Assembly (NCBI GenBank): GCA_022865685.1
Contig: JALHUB010000210.1
Coordinates: 1 to 11,097 of the forward strand
Reading direction: 5' to 3'
Source: Dehalococcoidia bacterium
GTDB taxonomy: Bacteria > Chloroflexota > Dehalococcoidia > DSTF01 > JALHUB01
Length of the DNA stretch: 11,097 nucleotides
Of this stretch, positions 1-5,985 are shown piece by piece; the first letter of the stretch is position 1, and the number at the start of each line of letters is the position of its first letter. The notes under the pieces were generated by a model. That model had not been told where the DNA came from. It saw only the letters and a program-made list of their open reading frames with translations, and did not search any database. A program made the translations under genes and the position numbers.

Positions 1-80
1 AGAGAGACGTATTCGTCCTGACCTCGAGCAACCCCATAGGCGAGTGGGACGGTCTCATCACCTGCAGCCTGCGAACGTAA
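1..80 (+). CDS. possible C-terminal tail of an upstream protein (partial)
   Basis: In the frame starting at base 3 there is an open stretch of 25 codons ending in TAA at 78-80. It reads like ordinary protein (VFVLTSSNPIGEWDGLITCSL, then a short polar end), with alternating hydrophobic residues that suggest a beta strand. The gene would start outside the window on the left. Other frames here are either stopped at once or give arginine/proline-rich low-quality translations. No family can be recognised from so short a piece, and it may be a chance open frame. Confidence 0.3.
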   Translation, partial: RDVFVLTSSNPIGEWDGLITCSLRT

Positions 81-250
81 CGGACTCCCGTCGACAACCC
101 CCGGCAGCGCGCCACAGCGCCCCCCGTCGTCGATGCCGCCGCCTTCCTGCAGGGCGGCCCCGAATGGCGTACAATGAAAGAAAGCGCCGCGACGACGGTT
201 CGTAAAACACCGTCCACCCTCCCGGCCTGGAACAAGGACGTTGCCAAACA
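81..250 (+). promoter_or_regulatory. intergenic region with candidate promoter for the ABC exporter
   Basis: This 170-bp stretch lies between the possible upstream gene tail and the ABC ATPase. The only promoter-like element I see is TACAAT at 171-176, standing out in GC-rich surroundings; no clear -35 hexamer sits at the usual distance. A TACAAT-driven start would leave a leader of about 65-70 nt. A stem of GCCGCC (139-144) with GGCGGC (154-159) lies just before it, without a T run, so it is not a convincing terminator. AAGGA at 234-238 is the likely ribosome binding site for the GTG at 251, with a rather long 12-nt spacer. Confidence 0.3.
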
Positions 251-1162
251 GTGAGCGATGCCCCCATTGAGCTCGTCGGCCTGAGCAAGCGCGTCCCCAA
301 TGCCGGCATGGTCGTCGACAACCTCAGCCTGAAGGTTGAGGCCGGCCGGGTCTTCGGGCTGCTCGGCCCGAACGGCGCCGGCAAGACCACCGTTCTGCGG
401 ATGCTCCTCGGTCTCGTGCATCCAACCGCCGGCGAGGCGCGACTGTTCGGCGAGCCGGTGCGGGCGGGCGACTCCGTCCTGCGACGCGTCGGCGCCCTCG
501 TCGAGCGGCCGGCCTTCGTGCCCCACCTGTCCGGATTCGACAACCTGGAGATCTTCTGGCGGGCCGGTGGCCAGCCCTTGAGCGAGTCGCACATCGACGA
601 CGCCCTGAAGATCGCCGGCCTCGGCAAGGCGATCCGGCGCAAGGTGCGCACATATTCGACTGGCATGCGCCAGCGTCTCGGGATAGCCCAGGTGCTGCTG
701 GGAGCGCCGGACTTGCTGCTCCTCGACGAGCCCACCGTCGGGCTCGACCCGGAAGAGATGCGCGAGACCCGCAATCTAATACACGACGTCTCCGAGCGGG
801 GCGCAACCGTCTTCCTCTCCAGCCACATCCTCGCCGAAGTGGAGCAGGTCTGCACCCACGTCGCCATCATGGACCGCGGGCACCTTGTGTCGTCGGGCAG
901 CGTGGCGCAGATGATCGGCGCCGCCGCCAGCGTCTACCTGGAGGTCGACGACGTCGACAAGGCGATCACGGTGCTCGGCAGCGTTGCGGGCGTCGAGAGG
1001 CTTGTGCACGAGCCGCCGGGGCTATCGATCATGCTCGACGGCGTTCAGCGCAAGGAGCTCGTTGCGGCGCTCGTCCACGCCGGCGTCGGCGTCGAAACGA
1101 TAACCTCGCGTCACCGGCTGGAGGATGCCTTCTTGCAGATGCTCGCCGGGGAAGAACAATGA
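251..1162 (+). CDS. ABC transporter ATP-binding protein (ABC-2 exporter type, BcrA-like)
   Basis: Cytoplasmic ATPase of an exporter, 303 aa, GTG start preceded by AAGGA at 234-238. Seen directly: Walker A GPNGAGKT at residues 39-46, a BcrA-style Q-loop region with ERPAF in place of a glutamine at 85-89, signature YSTGMRQRL at 135-143, Walker B LLLLDEPT at 155-162, D-loop GLDP at 164-167 and switch histidine at 192. The YSTGM form of the signature and the roughly 90-residue C-terminal extension are typical of ABC-2 exporters such as bacitracin or lantibiotic resistance and drug-efflux ATPases. The stop overlaps the ATG of the permease (ATGA at 1159-1162), so the two are almost certainly translated together. 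The substrate cannot be told from sequence; peptide antibiotic, lipid or drug export are all possible. Confidence 0.93.
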   Translation: MSDAPIELVGLSKRVPNAGMVVDNLSLKVEAGRVFGLLGPNGAGKTTVLRMLLGLVHPTAGEARLFGEPVRAGDSVLRRVGALVERPAFVPHLSGFDNLEIFWRAGGQPLSESHIDDALKIAGLGKAIRRKVRTYSTGMRQRLGIAQVLLGAPDLLLLDEPTVGLDPEEMRETRNLIHDVSERGATVFLSSHILAEVEQVCTHVAIMDRGHLVSSGSVAQMIGAAASVYLEVDDVDKAITVLGSVAGVERLVHEPPGLSIMLDGVQRKELVAALVHAGVGVETITSRHRLEDAFLQMLAGEEQ

Positions 1163-1995
1163 TCGTCGTAGAGTTCCGGAAGCAAGTGTGGCGCCTTCGC
1201 ACATACCTCGCGCTGGTGCTGATGATCGCCATTCCTGTCATCACGACCGTCGCCTTTAAGCTGAGCGGCGGCCCGAAAGAGCAGAACGGCCAGATCAATC
1301 TGTTTGACCTCGGCACCCGTTCCGGTCTGAACATGCCCGTTGACTCCCTCCTGGTGATGAGCGGTTTTCTGCTGCCGGTCATCGTCTCGCTTTTTGCGGG
1401 CAGCGCCATCGCCGAAGAAGCCAGTTGGGGCAGTCTGCGCTATCTTCTCGTCAGACCCGTTTCACGCAGCCGCCTGCTCACGGGCAAGCTTGGCGTGGCA
1501 GCCATACTGGCTCTCGTCGCCACGCTGCTCATAACCGTCACCGGCCTTGTGGGAGGAGTCATCGCCTTCGGCTGGCATCCAATCGTCATCCCTTCTTTTA
1601 CATCTGCCTCTGCGACTACACCTATCTCTCTGACGACTCTCTCTCAGGGCGAAGCGCTCGCTCGCCTCGTCGCGTCGACCTTCTATGTCGCCTGGTGCAT
1701 GACAGGAATCCTCGCCTTCGCGTTCATGCTTTCCACGATCACCGACGCCGCCCTGGGAGCAGTCTCCGGCGGCATTGGCCTTACGGTGGTGTCGGAGATA
1801 CTGGATGCCATCCCGCCGCTCAGGACGAGCCGCAACTTTCTGATCACGCACTACTGGCTGGCGTGGACCGATCTGTTCCGGCACCCGGTCGGGACGGGCG
1901 AGGTCATCCGCGGGGTACTGCTGCAGATTCCCTACGTGATCGCCTTTCTTCTGGTCGCCTGGTGGTGGTTCCATCGAAAAGACATCGTCTCGTGA
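1159..1995 (+). CDS. ABC-2 family transporter permease
   Basis: Membrane partner of the preceding ATPase, 278 aa. About six hydrophobic segments are visible, near residues 16-34, 63-85, 111-138, 168-192, 196-214 and 252-271. The cytoplasmic motif GSLRYLLVRPVSRSRLL at 91-107 is characteristic of ABC-2 permeases (the GTLRxLLxRPVSR coupling region). The segment at about 146-162 is a Ser/Thr-rich loop encoded by an unusually T/C-rich stretch. The start ATG overlaps the ATPase stop by 4 nt and is preceded by GGGGAAG at 1148-1154. A homodimer of this protein with two ATPases would form the complete exporter. The product ends in a charged cytoplasmic tail (HRKDIVS). There is no separate large extracellular domain, so this is not a MacB-type system. 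Confidence 0.88.
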   Translation: MIVVEFRKQVWRLRTYLALVLMIAIPVITTVAFKLSGGPKEQNGQINLFDLGTRSGLNMPVDSLLVMSGFLLPVIVSLFAGSAIAEEASWGSLRYLLVRPVSRSRLLTGKLGVAAILALVATLLITVTGLVGGVIAFGWHPIVIPSFTSASATTPISLTTLSQGEALARLVASTFYVAWCMTGILAFAFMLSTITDAALGAVSGGIGLTVVSEILDAIPPLRTSRNFLITHYWLAWTDLFRHPVGTGEVIRGVLLQIPYVIAFLLVAWWWFHRKDIVS

Positions 1996-2007
1996 TGCCT
2001 GATGCGT

Positions 2008-2024
2008 GAAGGACGACGGCCCTG
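2008..2024 (+). promoter_or_regulatory. Shine-Dalgarno GAAGGA before a CTG start codon
   Basis: GAAGGA at 2008-2013 lies 8 nt before CTG at 2022-2024, the first plausible start in the YihY reading frame after the in-frame stop at 2007-2009. No ATG, GTG or TTG occurs in this frame until GTG at 2352, which is far inside the conserved domain. The competing GTG at 2006 is in another frame and has no Shine-Dalgarno of its own. Confidence 0.45.
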
Positions 2025-2921
2025 CCGAAGCTGACTCTGCCTCGAATAACGATCCCCGACTCCGGGCCGGCGGGCGTCACGAAGCAGATCGTCAAGAAGA
2101 TCGGCGAGGACGACCTCAGCAGCCTTGCCGCAACGCTCGCCTACCGTTTCGTCCTTGCCCTGTTCCCGTTCTTCATATTCCTCGCCGCGCTTGCCGGCTT
2201 CGTCACCCACATCTTCGACATCCAGAACCCGACCGACCGGATAATCAACACCATCGGCGATACCCTGCCGTCCGACGTCACGAGCGTCCTCCGCACTCAG
2301 CTCGAAGGCGTTGTCAACTCGCGGAACGCGGCACTGCTATCGGTCGGGCTGGTGGGCACGCTGTGGGCCGCGTCAAGTGGTGTCGGATCGCTGATGAAGG
2401 CGATGAACCGAGCTTACGGTGTGCGCGAGACACGTCCGGCGTTGGAGAGGTACGCGCTGGCCCTGGGGTTGACGGCCTTTGCGGGCCTCATGATCGTGGT
2501 GGCGTTTCTGGTGCTCGTTGTCTGGCAGGCGTCCGGCACCAAGATCGCCGACAAGATGGGCCTCGGCGGAGTTGCCGCGGCGTTGCTGCCTCTCGCGCGC
2601 TGGCCCGTGGCAATCGTCGTTATCCCGCTGGCATCCGGCATCGTCTATCGAGTGGCGCCGAACGCCAGGCTCTCGTTCCGGCGAATACTGCCGGGCACGG
2701 TGTTGTTCACCGCCGTCTGGCTTGTCGCGACAGACCTGTTCGGCCTCTACGTGTCGCACTTCGCCTCGTACAATTCGACGTACGGGACGCTGGGAAGTGT
2801 CGTCATCCTGCTGGTCTGGTTCTACCTGACGGCGTTCATCCTGCTCGTCGGGGCCGAGCTGAACGCGGTGCTAGAGCAGCGGGCCGTCCGGAGCGCGGCC
2901 GGGGGCGCCAGCCGTCGATAG
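2022..2921 (+). CDS. YihY/virulence factor BrkB family inner-membrane protein (probable CTG start)
   Basis: Multi-pass membrane protein of the YihY/BrkB (formerly RNase BN) family, about 299 aa from the CTG, matching the usual 270-310 aa. Family landmarks are present in order: DDLSSLAATLAYRFVLALFP at about 30-49, the WAASSGVGSLMKAMNRAYGV block at about 115-134, and YNSTYGTLGSVVILLVWFYL at about 250-269 followed by the GAELNA motif. Around six membrane helices are visible (about 43-62, 100-117, 151-169, 194-209, 223-244, 258-278). The molecular role of the family is not established; the RNase BN assignment was an error, and transport or envelope functions have been proposed. The gene follows the ABC permease by 26 nt and is probably cotranscribed. 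The start is uncertain: an alternative is GTG at 2006 with a +1 shift at CCCC 2054-2057, which would give about 304 aa. Confidence 0.85.
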   Translation: MPKLTLPRITIPDSGPAGVTKQIVKKIGEDDLSSLAATLAYRFVLALFPFFIFLAALAGFVTHIFDIQNPTDRIINTIGDTLPSDVTSVLRTQLEGVVNSRNAALLSVGLVGTLWAASSGVGSLMKAMNRAYGVRETRPALERYALALGLTAFAGLMIVVAFLVLVVWQASGTKIADKMGLGGVAAALLPLARWPVAIVVIPLASGIVYRVAPNARLSFRRILPGTVLFTAVWLVATDLFGLYVSHFASYNSTYGTLGSVVILLVWFYLTAFILLVGAELNAVLEQRAVRSAAGGASRR

Positions 2922-2939
2922 GGGGGATTGACCTGCCTG

Positions 2940-3323
2940 CTATTCGATACCCGCGAGCATCGTCTCTCGCGTCACGCCGGGAGCGACTGTCGCATCCTCT
3001 CCGGGCTCCAGCATCTGCATCAGCCGGAGGGCCGTGTTCCAGACTGGGAGATCGCCGTCGGAGTCGCTTTGATGGGCCACGTCGGCGATTTCGTCGTAGT
3101 AGTTTTTCAGTTGATCGCGTGTGATGCTGCCTTCGGCTATGTTGTCCGCCGGCTGCAACTCTCTCGCCTGCGCCGCGAGGTCGCAGACCTCATGCACCTC
3201 CGCCATCACTTCGGGCGCGAAAGGCGTCGCCGGAGGCAGCCGGACGCTGGGATAGTCGCCACAGCAGCCTGTGGCGACTATCCCAGCCAGTATGAGCATG
3301 GAGACAAGAGTTCTCGCCCTCAT
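2940..3323 (-). CDS. putative small lipoprotein, function unknown
   Basis: A 127-aa protein with an N-terminal signal peptide: MRAR, then a hydrophobic stretch at residues 5-18, then ATGC with Cys20 as the likely lipidation site and a second Cys at 21. The lipobox is imperfect because position -3 is Ala, so anchoring is probable rather than certain. The mature part is acidic, soluble and likely helical, with an ELQPADNIAEGSITRDQL region and a VWNTALRLMQMLEPGED region; I recognise no domain. Two adjacent ATGs (3326 and 3323) follow AAGAGG at 3330-3335; the second gives the better 6-nt spacing. Codons 13-26 lie exactly on a 42-bp perfect hairpin. The gene converges on the YihY gene with an 18-bp gap and diverges from the alcohol dehydrogenase. 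Confidence 0.7.
   Translation of the reverse strand: MRARTLVSMLILAGIVATGCCGDYPSVRLPPATPFAPEVMAEVHEVCDLAAQARELQPADNIAEGSITRDQLKNYYDEIADVAHQSDSDGDLPVWNTALRLMQMLEPGEDATVAPGVTRETMLAGIE
3246..3287. repeat. perfect 19-bp inverted repeat with 4-nt loop inside the lipoprotein gene
   Basis: The left arm at 3246-3264 begins GCTGGGATAGTCG and the right arm at 3269-3287 is its exact reverse complement; the loop 3265-3268 is CAGC. The stem has no mismatch and no T run follows it on either strand, so it does not look like an intrinsic terminator. It spans exactly codons 13-26 of the lipoprotein gene (A13 to S26), with the lipidation Cys20 codon straddling the loop. In the mRNA it would begin about 36 nt after the start codon. 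Confidence 0.9.
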
Positions 3324-3369
3324 CATTCGCCTCTTCGACGGTCGGTCTCTGTCCCTGGCGACGGCGCAG

Positions 3370-3399
3370 TGCATATGCGAAGCGCTCGCCTGCTGTCAA
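3370..3399 (-). promoter_or_regulatory. candidate sigma-70-like promoter for the lipoprotein gene
   Basis: On the minus strand a perfect TTGACA (3399-3394) is followed after 18 nt by TATGCA (3375-3370). Transcription would begin near 3363, giving a leader of about 40 nt that includes the AAGAGG ribosome binding site. The -10 match is only partial. Confidence 0.45.
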
Positions 3400-3403
3400 T
3401 CAC

Positions 3404-3419
3404 TATCGGTTTATCGATA
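3404..3419. promoter_or_regulatory. AT-rich inverted repeat, possible operator
   Basis: TATCG (3404-3408) and CGATA (3415-3419) form 5-bp arms around GTTTAT in an AT-rich island within otherwise very GC-rich DNA. It lies 4 bp upstream of the putative -35 box of the lipoprotein gene, where a regulator could bind. Short arms make chance occurrence quite possible, and no regulator gene is nearby. Confidence 0.25.
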
Positions 3420-3451
3420 TCTCAGGCGATCCGCTGAAGCCGTCCGGGCCG

Positions 3452-3474
3452 GCCGCGGCGAGAGGGCCCGCGGC
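3452..3474. other. GC-rich stem-loop in the divergent intergenic region
   Basis: GCCGCGG (3452-3458) pairs exactly with CCGCGGC (3468-3474) across a 9-nt loop. It lies between the lipoprotein promoter and the alcohol dehydrogenase promoter. No T run follows. In DNA of this composition such a stem may be accidental. Confidence 0.3.
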
Positions 3475-3484
3475 GACGCACACC

Positions 3485-3513
3485 TGGACATCCCTCCCGC
3501 GGTGTCCTATGCT
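3485..3513 (+). promoter_or_regulatory. candidate promoter for a leaderless alcohol dehydrogenase transcript
   Basis: TGGACA (3485-3490; 5 of 6 to TTGACA) and TATGCT (3508-3513; 4 of 6 to TATAAT) are separated by exactly 17 nt. The expected transcription start, about 7 nt after the -10 box, falls on the A of the ATG at 3520. No Shine-Dalgarno sequence precedes that ATG, which fits leaderless translation. Confidence 0.5.
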
Positions 3514-3519
3514 GGCCTT

Positions 3520-4524
3520 ATGAAGGCGATGTCGCTGGAGAAGCCCGCCCCGATCGGCGACAAGCCGTTGAAGCCGTCGGAGCGCCCGGTCCCGGAGCCG
3601 GCGGCCGGCGAACTGCTGCTGCGGGTCGCGACCTGCGGCGTCTGCCGCACCGACCTCCAGATATGCGAGGGCGATATCCCTCCCAGGAAGCAGCCGGTAG
3701 TGCCCGGGCACCAGATAGTGGGACGCGTCGAGGCGATGGGCGAAGGTGTCGCCGGCTGGCAGATCGGCGACCGCGCGGGCATCGGCTGGCTCGCGGGAAG
3801 CTGCGACAAATGCGCCTGCTGCCTGTCGGGGCGCGAGAACCTCTGCGCCGAGGCCCGCTTCACGGGCTGGGACCGCGACGGCGGCTACGAGGAGTATGTC
3901 ACTGTCCGCGCCGACTTCGCGCTACCTCTCCCCGACGGCTTCGGCGACCTGCAGGCGGCGGCGCTACTGTGCGGCGGCGTCATCGGCTACCGCTCACTCA
4001 AGCGCTCGGGCATCAAGCCGGGCGGGCGTCTGGGCCTGTACGGCTTCGGCGCCTCCGCCCTGCTGACGATCCAGGTCGCGCTGCACTGGGGCTGCGAAGT
4101 CTACGTCTGCACGCGATCGGCGCGGGAGCAGCAGCGGGCGCGACGCCTGGGCGCGAAGTGGACCGGCACCTACGACGACCTCCCGCCGCTGCCGCTCGAT
4201 GGGGCGATAACGTTCGCTCCCGCCGGCGCGGTCGTCGTCGCAGCGCTGCGGGCCGTCGACCGCGGCGGCACCGTGGCCATCAACGCCATCCACCTCGACC
4301 GAATCCCTGAGTTCCCCTATGAGCTGCTGTGGTGGGAACGCAATCTGTGTAGCGTCGCCAACTACACACGCGAGGACGCCCGTGAGTTCCTCGACCTGGC
4401 CGCGAAGATCCCGATCCAGACCGAGACCGATCTCTTCGATCTCGAAGACGCCAACGAGGCGCTGCGACGTCTTGCCGCCGGCGAGATCTCCGGGGCGGCC
4501 GTCATCAAGACCGGCGGGGCATAG
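3520..4524 (+). CDS. zinc-dependent alcohol dehydrogenase family protein
   Basis: NAD(P)-dependent medium-chain dehydrogenase/reductase, 334 aa, predicted to interconvert an alcohol and an aldehyde or ketone in the cytoplasm. The catalytic-zinc region CGVCRTDL is at residues 39-46 (Cys42 ligand) with His64 in PGHQ; most relatives have PGHE here, so the usual Glu is Gln65. The structural zinc site C-x2-C-x2-C-x7-C is at Cys95, 98, 101 and 109. The Rossmann glycine motif GLYGFGASALL lies in the middle, followed by a CTRS segment after the second strand. The overall pattern resembles the zinc-binding alcohol dehydrogenase subfamily related to AdhA/AdhP. The frame is open upstream to 3271, but the ATG at 3520 starts the conserved fold and is placed right after a promoter. 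It converges on zwf with 24 bp between the stops. The substrate is unknown. Confidence 0.88.
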   Translation: MKAMSLEKPAPIGDKPLKPSERPVPEPAAGELLLRVATCGVCRTDLQICEGDIPPRKQPVVPGHQIVGRVEAMGEGVAGWQIGDRAGIGWLAGSCDKCACCLSGRENLCAEARFTGWDRDGGYEEYVTVRADFALPLPDGFGDLQAAALLCGGVIGYRSLKRSGIKPGGRLGLYGFGASALLTIQVALHWGCEVYVCTRSAREQQRARRLGAKWTGTYDDLPPLPLDGAITFAPAGAVVVAALRAVDRGGTVAINAIHLDRIPEFPYELLWWERNLCSVANYTREDAREFLDLAAKIPIQTETDLFDLEDANEALRRLAAGEISGAAVIKTGGA

Positions 4525-4545
4525 GCTCACGTCGCCGGACGAGCC
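4524..4545. terminator. weak stem-loop between the convergent alcohol dehydrogenase and zwf genes
   Basis: GGCT (4524-4527) and CGTC (4530-4533) can pair with GACG (4538-4541) and AGCC (4542-4545), giving an 8-bp stem with a 2-nt bulge and a GCCG loop. It fills most of the 24-bp gap between the two stop codons, where transcription from both sides would end. There is no T run, so it is not a standard intrinsic terminator. Confidence 0.25.
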
Positions 4546-4548
4546 AGC

Positions 4549-5985
4549 TCAGTGCAGGTGCCACTTCCGCGGCGCGATGAGCTGGTCCGCCTCCCGCGGG
4601 CCCCAGCTACCGGCCGGGTACATGCAGGTCGGCGCCTGATTGTTCAGCGCCGGCTCCACAACCACCCACGCCCGCTCAGCCGCGTCCTCACGCATGAACA
4701 GCGTGTGGTCGCCGACCATGACGTCGTGGAGGAGGCGCTCGTAGGCTTCCGGCGGGCTGGTCATGAATGAGCTACTGTAGTCGAACTCCATCATAACGGG
4801 CTGCACGCTGATCTCCGGTCCCGGCTTCTTCGCGAGGAATGCGAACTGAATGCCTTCGTCCGGCTGGATGCGCATCACCAGGTGGTCGGATGGCAGATGT
4901 GTGACGTCCGTTCCCTCGAAGAAGCAGAGCGGTGGCTCGCGGAACTGGACGACGATTTCGGTCGCCCGGCGAGGCAGGCGCTTCCCCGTGCGCACGAAGA
5001 ATGGGACGCCGGCCCAGCGCCAGGAGTCGACCTCCATCTGAGCGGCGAAGAACGTCTCCGTCATCGACTCGGGCGAGACGTCCTTCTCCTCCCTGTAGCC
5101 CTGCACAGGCTGCCCGTCTATGGTGCCCGCTGTGTACTGCCCGCGTACCGTGCGCGCCGGGTTGAGCGGCCGCATGGCTCGGATGACCTTGATCTTCTCG
5201 TCGCGGATCGCTTCCGGGGCGACGTTCGAGGGCGGCTCCATGGTGAGAAGGCTGAGCATTTGCAGGACGTGGTTCTGGACGATATCGCGCAGAATGCCGG
5301 CGTCCTCGAAGTAGGTGCCCCTGCTCTCGATGCCGACGGACTCGGCAACGGTCAACTGCACGTGGTCGACGGCGTCGCGGTTCCACACGCGCTCGAACAC
5401 TGAGTTGCCAAACCTGAACACCAGGATGTTCTGCACGGTCTCCTTGCCGAGATAGTGGTCGATGCGGAAGACCTGCGACTCGTGGAACACCTTGTGTATG
5501 GCGTGGTTCAGCTCCCGGGCCGACGCCAGGTCGTGTCCGAACGGCTTCTCCACGACGATGCGCGTGCCCTGGGACAGCTCCGCGTCGTGCAGGCCGGTGA
5601 TGGTATCCGGCAGCGCCGACGGCGGGATCGCCAGGTAGACCAGCCGCTCGTTCTCCCGGAGCACGCGTTTCAGGGAGCCGTAGCTGTGATCGTCATTCTT
5701 GACGTACTTGATCCGGGGCACCAGTCCCGCCCAGACGGTCTCGTCGAAGCCCGTGCGCGAGTATTCCTGGATCGACCTTCGGGCCAGGTCGCGGAACCCC
5801 TGCTCGCCGAGGTCGGTCCGGGCGAAGCCGACTATCTGCCCCTCGACCGGCAGCAGGCTCACGGCGGCCAGGTTGTAGATTGCGGGGATGAGCTTCCGCT
5901 GCGACAGGTCGCCGGATGCGCCCATGATCACGATGTCTTGTGGTGGGGGTGGCTTCAGAGCCATGGCGGTCCTCGATTTGATCAT
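4549..5985 (-). CDS. zwf: glucose-6-phosphate 1-dehydrogenase
   Basis: First enzyme of the oxidative pentose phosphate branch: glucose 6-phosphate plus NADP+ to 6-phosphogluconolactone. The protein has 478 aa, close to the usual 480-510. The coenzyme fingerprint GASGDLSQRKL is at residues 22-32, FARTDL at 54-59 carries the Arg that normally contacts the NADP phosphate, EKPFG is at 146-150, and the active-site motif RIDHYLGKE is at 174-182 with catalytic-region His177 and Lys181. The C-terminal substrate domain (RTGKRLP, PEAYERLLHDVMVGDHTLF) is intact. The ATG at 5985 overlaps the pgl stop by 4 nt and has GAGGAG at 5994-5999 with 8-nt spacing. The frame is open further upstream inside pgl, but that part is a shadow. 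It is the last gene of the operon. No opcA-like activator gene follows. Confidence 0.97.
   Translation of the reverse strand: MIKSRTAMALKPPPPQDIVIMGASGDLSQRKLIPAIYNLAAVSLLPVEGQIVGFARTDLGEQGFRDLARRSIQEYSRTGFDETVWAGLVPRIKYVKNDDHSYGSLKRVLRENERLVYLAIPPSALPDTITGLHDAELSQGTRIVVEKPFGHDLASARELNHAIHKVFHESQVFRIDHYLGKETVQNILVFRFGNSVFERVWNRDAVDHVQLTVAESVGIESRGTYFEDAGILRDIVQNHVLQMLSLLTMEPPSNVAPEAIRDEKIKVIRAMRPLNPARTVRGQYTAGTIDGQPVQGYREEKDVSPESMTETFFAAQMEVDSWRWAGVPFFVRTGKRLPRRATEIVVQFREPPLCFFEGTDVTHLPSDHLVMRIQPDEGIQFAFLAKKPGPEISVQPVMMEFDYSSSFMTSPPEAYERLLHDVMVGDHTLFMREDAAERAWVVVEPALNNQAPTCMYPAGSWGPREADQLIAPRKWHLH

Noticed and set aside
58..870. Long minus-strand open frame of 270 codons over the ABC ATPase gene
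   Set aside because: Arg/Ser/Pro-rich translation without domain features, antisense to a gene with all ABC motifs; a typical high-GC shadow.
2006..3124. 372-codon plus-strand frame over the YihY gene
   Set aside because: Only its first 17 or so codons could be relevant to a frameshift start; the rest is Arg-rich and lacks the membrane segments seen in the YihY frame.
3246..3287. Hairpin as an intrinsic terminator
   Set aside because: No T run on either strand, and it lies inside a coding frame just after the start rather than after a gene.
3271..3519. N-terminal extension of the alcohol dehydrogenase to 417 aa
   Set aside because: The extra part overlaps the lipoprotein start and the divergent promoter region and does not resemble dehydrogenase sequence.
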